In this document: positions 61,146 through 64,000 of the stretch, one piece after another
How the letters are laid out: each line of letters starts with the position of its first letter
Position numbering within the stretch: position 1 is the first letter of the stretch
Source: Sapria himalayana
Taxonomy: Eukaryota; Streptophyta; Magnoliopsida; Malpighiales; Rafflesiaceae
Reading direction: 5' to 3'
Assembly (NCBI GenBank): GCA_029783825.1
Contig: JAREIK010011467.1
Span: 92,569 to 156,568, forward strand
DNA length: 64,000 nt
Translations under genes and position numbers: made by a program
Notes under the pieces: model-generated
Told to the model about the DNA's origin: nothing
What the model saw: the letters and a program-made list of their open reading frames with translations, nothing else
Database searches by the model: none

Positions 61146-64000
61146 TAGGGCTGCTCACGGGACTCGTAGATTCGTGACCCAACCCAAAGTCTCGTCCCGA
61201 AAGAATCGGGAATGATAAAATCTGTTGACTTTGACTTTTCCCGTCACGTTCTATCACGTATTTTTTCTTTTGGGACAGTTGCGGATCTTAAGGAATATCC
61301 ATCCCGAGAACCGTCCCATACTAAAATACAGATATAGAACCAGGAATATATATATATATATATATAAAACATGAAGATGCCACCAATTCCGTTACTGCCC
61401 ATCCAATTGCAACGCACCTATTGCCGTTCCGATGAGTTCCAGGCCACCTCACGCCGTTCCAACAGTGTTCAGTTAGGCCCAGCCCTTGTCCATCGCACTT
61501 CTAGTTGCCTCCACCGTGTCTCAGATGCCACCAGCCTTTTGGTTTGTTTTTCTGACGAGAATTGAGTGATTAATTTTTATTATTATGTGTCTCAGTTAGT
61601 TTTGTTGTGTATTGGTTGTGGTGTTGTGGTTGGGCCGAATGAGTGGCCTGAATGTGTTATAGTCAGTTTTGTAGAGCTTGCTTGTTTGAAATATTTATAT
61701 GTATTTATGATTAACATATCATATTAATTAATGGCAATGTAGATGGCACAATCCAGTGGTAAATGAAAAATATAATAAATTGAAGATGATCACATATCAA
61801 ATGATCAAAGTACTGGTAAATCCAATTATCAACATTTCACGAAGCCTCCTATTGTAACACTAAGTTCTTCGATTCCAATTGTAAAAGAAAGTTAAGGTAC
61901 ATATGAACCTCAAGCTCATAAAAGGTATAAGTCTGTTGTTTGGAAAACTTATGAGATATTAGTTGATTCCGATGGAAATGAAACTGGTTGAGCAGCTTGT
62001 ATATGGTGTAGGAAAGAATACTTGACAAAAAGTAATCAAGGTACTTAGGGTTTTTGGAAATACTTGAGAAAGACTTGTAAAAAATTTTAACACAAAAAAG
62101 AATTAATAGAAGCTCACAAAGGTAAAGACAAGTCACAATCTTTGTTGAGTTTTACTAAAGGTACTAGTTAAGAGGATAACAAATTAACTCTTTGGCAATT
62201 TGATCGACAACTATTTAGGGAGGCTTTTCTGAAAATGATCGTAAAAGATGAATTGCCCTTTTGTTTTGTTGAGAGGGATGAGTTTAATTAGTTTTGTGAA
62301 GTTGGTGTGCCTCAATTTAAAATTCCATCTAGGCACTCTATACTGAGGGATTGTTTTTCTTTGTTTGTAAAGGAAAAGAAGAAATTATTTGATAGCATAT
62401 CATCTCATTGTTGTAGAGTTTCATTGACAACCGACACTTGGACTAGCATTCAAAATTTGTATTATATATGTTTGACTGTTCATTTCATTGATTCTCAATG
62501 GAATATGCATAAAAGGCTTTTGAGCTATTGTGTAATTAAAAGTCATTATAGAGTTAATATTAGAAATGCTATTGAGTTTTGCATGAATGAATGGGGTTTG
62601 AGAAAGTTGATGTTCATTACTATTGACAATGCATCAAATTATGATGTTGCAGTTGAACAATTGAAAAAAGGCTTGTGAAGAAAAGTGTTGTACCTTTTAG
62701 AGGCAAGCATTTTCATATGAGATGTTGTGCTCATATCCTAAACTTAATTGTCAGAGATGGCATTGCAGTAGTTGAGGGTGCTATTCAAAAAATTAGAGGA
62801 GTAGTGAAATATGCGAGAAGCAGTCCTAAAAGATTAGATATGTTTAAGTTGTGTTGAAGAAGCAAACTTGATAAATGGATCTTCATTGCAATTAGATTGT
62901 CCTACAAGATGGAATTCAACTTATTTGATGCTACAAACTAATATAAAATATCAAAAAGATTTTGATAAGTTGGATGACAAAGACAAAAGGTTTTTGAAAA
63001 AGTTTGGTTCAAACGTTCCAACTGAGAGAGACTAAACAAATGTCATAATTTTGGCTCGTTTCTTTAAAACTTTTTATGACGTAACTTGTAAATTTTCTGG
63101 CTCATAATATTCTACCTCTGGTGTTTATTTTCCGGAGGTTATTCTAATTTTAAAAAAAATTGAGCTTTGTGAAAATAGTAGAGATACAATGGTGTCTGAA
63201 ATGGGGATGAAAATTAGGCATAAATTCAACAAATATTGGGGTTCTTTTCAGTCAACAAATATTATGCTTTTTGTAGCAATTGTGTTGGATCCTATATATA
63301 AGCTCAAATATCTCAAGGTTAAGTACACTTAGCATTATGGAGAGGAATTGGCAAAAAAATTGGTGAAAAAGGTTTTAAATGCATTAAATGAGATGATGGA
63401 TGATTATAAAGATTTAAATGAAGATGAATCAAAAGAAGATGATTTCTCTTCTACTGTGTTGAAGAAAAATGATAATTTCTTTGATGGTAGTGATACTTAT
63501 GTTGATTATTTTTTTTTGTTGAATTGGAGAAACAACAAGAAGTTGCAGCTTTGGAAGAGTTGGATAGGTAGTTGGAGGACAAACTTGAAAAAAATAGAAT
63601 TGATTTTGATCTTCTAAACTGGTGGAAGGTAAATGAGGTCAGGTATCCTTTTTTGGAAAATGTAGCAAGGGATGTATTTCCTATCCAAGCATCTATTGTT
63701 GCCTACGAATCTACATTTAGCAATGGGGGGGATAACTTTAGATAAATTTAGGAGTTCTTTAACACCTATTACAGCTGAAGTTCTCATATGTCTACAAGAT
63801 TGGTTGAGATGCTCAAACAAACCTATTGAAATTGAAGAATTAGTTCAAGACCTTGATGATAATGAATCAGGTTAGTATACAAATCTTGTAAATTTTATTT
63901 TATTCATTCAATTTAATAAAAATATGGTTCAATTACAATTTTCAGAGGGGTCCAAGATCCAAATATTCTTCCAACTATAGTTGGCCAACTAATTGGAATG
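61146..64000 (+). mobile_element. hAT transposon copy 3, running off the window
   Basis: Starts with TAGGGCTGCTCACGGGAC, the same tip as copy 1, followed by the same subterminal GTTGACTTTGACTTTT region, TA microsatellite (61346-61366), leader and decayed transposase. The window ends inside its 3-prime region, at the point corresponding to about 9417 in copy 1. Like copy 1, it carries early stops, so it is not autonomous. Confidence 0.92.
61743..63870 (+). pseudogene. hAT transposase pseudogene, copy 3
   Basis: From ATGGCACAATCC at 61743 to the CAG|GTTAGT donor at 63871. Seen: BED-type region with CIWCRKEY near 62000, TTDTWTS near 62430, ITIDNASNYD near 62620, MRCCAHILNLI near 62720 (the CxxH intact, unlike the other copies), CPTRWNST near 62900, LDPIYKLKYLKVKYT near 63290, and the dimerisation region to 63870 (FRSSLTPITAEVLICLQDW). 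Breaks: TGA soon after the ATG, TGA at 61989-61991, TAG at 62046-62048, one A lost in the run near 62666 (frameshift), a small deletion near 62853, TAG at 63330-63332, and a frameshift around 63735. The TAG at 63330 and the TGA after the ATG are shared with copy 1. It lacks the 83-bp deletion of copy 1. Confidence 0.9.

Noticed and set aside
61849..62136. Minus-strand frame of 95 codons within hAT copy 3
   Set aside because: Antisense shadow of the transposase BED-finger region.
1..64000. CRISPR array or bacterial-type operon
   Set aside because: The repeats are 530-750-bp diverged monomers without uniform spacers, and all recognisable coding sequence is a plant-type hAT transposase.

Overview
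This window looks like plant nuclear heterochromatin. No intact protein-coding gene can be supported. Most of the 64 kb is a very AT-rich, diverged satellite-like repeat family. The coding-type sequence is limited to three dead copies of one hAT-superfamily DNA transposon with a BED-finger, RICESLEEPER-type transposase. A flowering plant is the best guess, from the transposase family and telomere-like CCCTAAA-type motifs; the species cannot be named. || Satellite: monomers of about 530-750 bp are recognisable by (i) a 26-bp perfect palindrome (TTTTCAAAGGTTA followed by its reverse complement), (ii) about 75 bp later, a tract of roughly ten 8-bp units of consensus NNCYTAAA kept in strict register, (iii) a GTATACCCTAAATAATAAAT-like segment, and (iv) a stretch containing TTTGATCATTATTATAATAT. 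I call the strand on which the tract reads CTAAA 'forward' (+). Two monomer types (A with GCATACATAGTTAA, B with AAAACATAAATCGCTAA) alternate to form a dimer of about 1.34 kb. Other variants (C, D, E, F) form a larger ordered block seen several times. || Layout: forward 1-4915; reverse 4916-6630; hAT copy 1 at 6631-10243, complete with 8-bp target duplications; reverse to about 10326, then forward to 12740; reverse 12741-15167; a small non-satellite insert; forward 15290-18160; reverse 18180-27347, interrupted by a 487-bp unrelated piece at 24811-25297; hAT copy 2 (minus strand, both ends lost) 27348-29895; short forward remnant; reverse 30086-33288; forward 33286-53320, interrupted by a 2.46-kb unclassified non-satellite segment (39308-41770) and a 237-bp fragment of it (47794-48030); reverse 53321-61137; hAT copy 3 from 61146 to the window end. 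|| History read from the sequence: the three hAT copies sit beside the same rare satellite variant at the same nucleotide, and copies 1 and 3 share premature stops. They therefore seem to have been spread by duplication and inversion of the array, not by fresh transposition. The non-satellite segment shows the same behaviour. Several orientation switches coincide with palindromes, a fold-back or short microhomologies. I found no new gene-based system. The most unusual content is the internal architecture of the satellite (conserved palindrome plus 8-bp register) and its link to array inversions.
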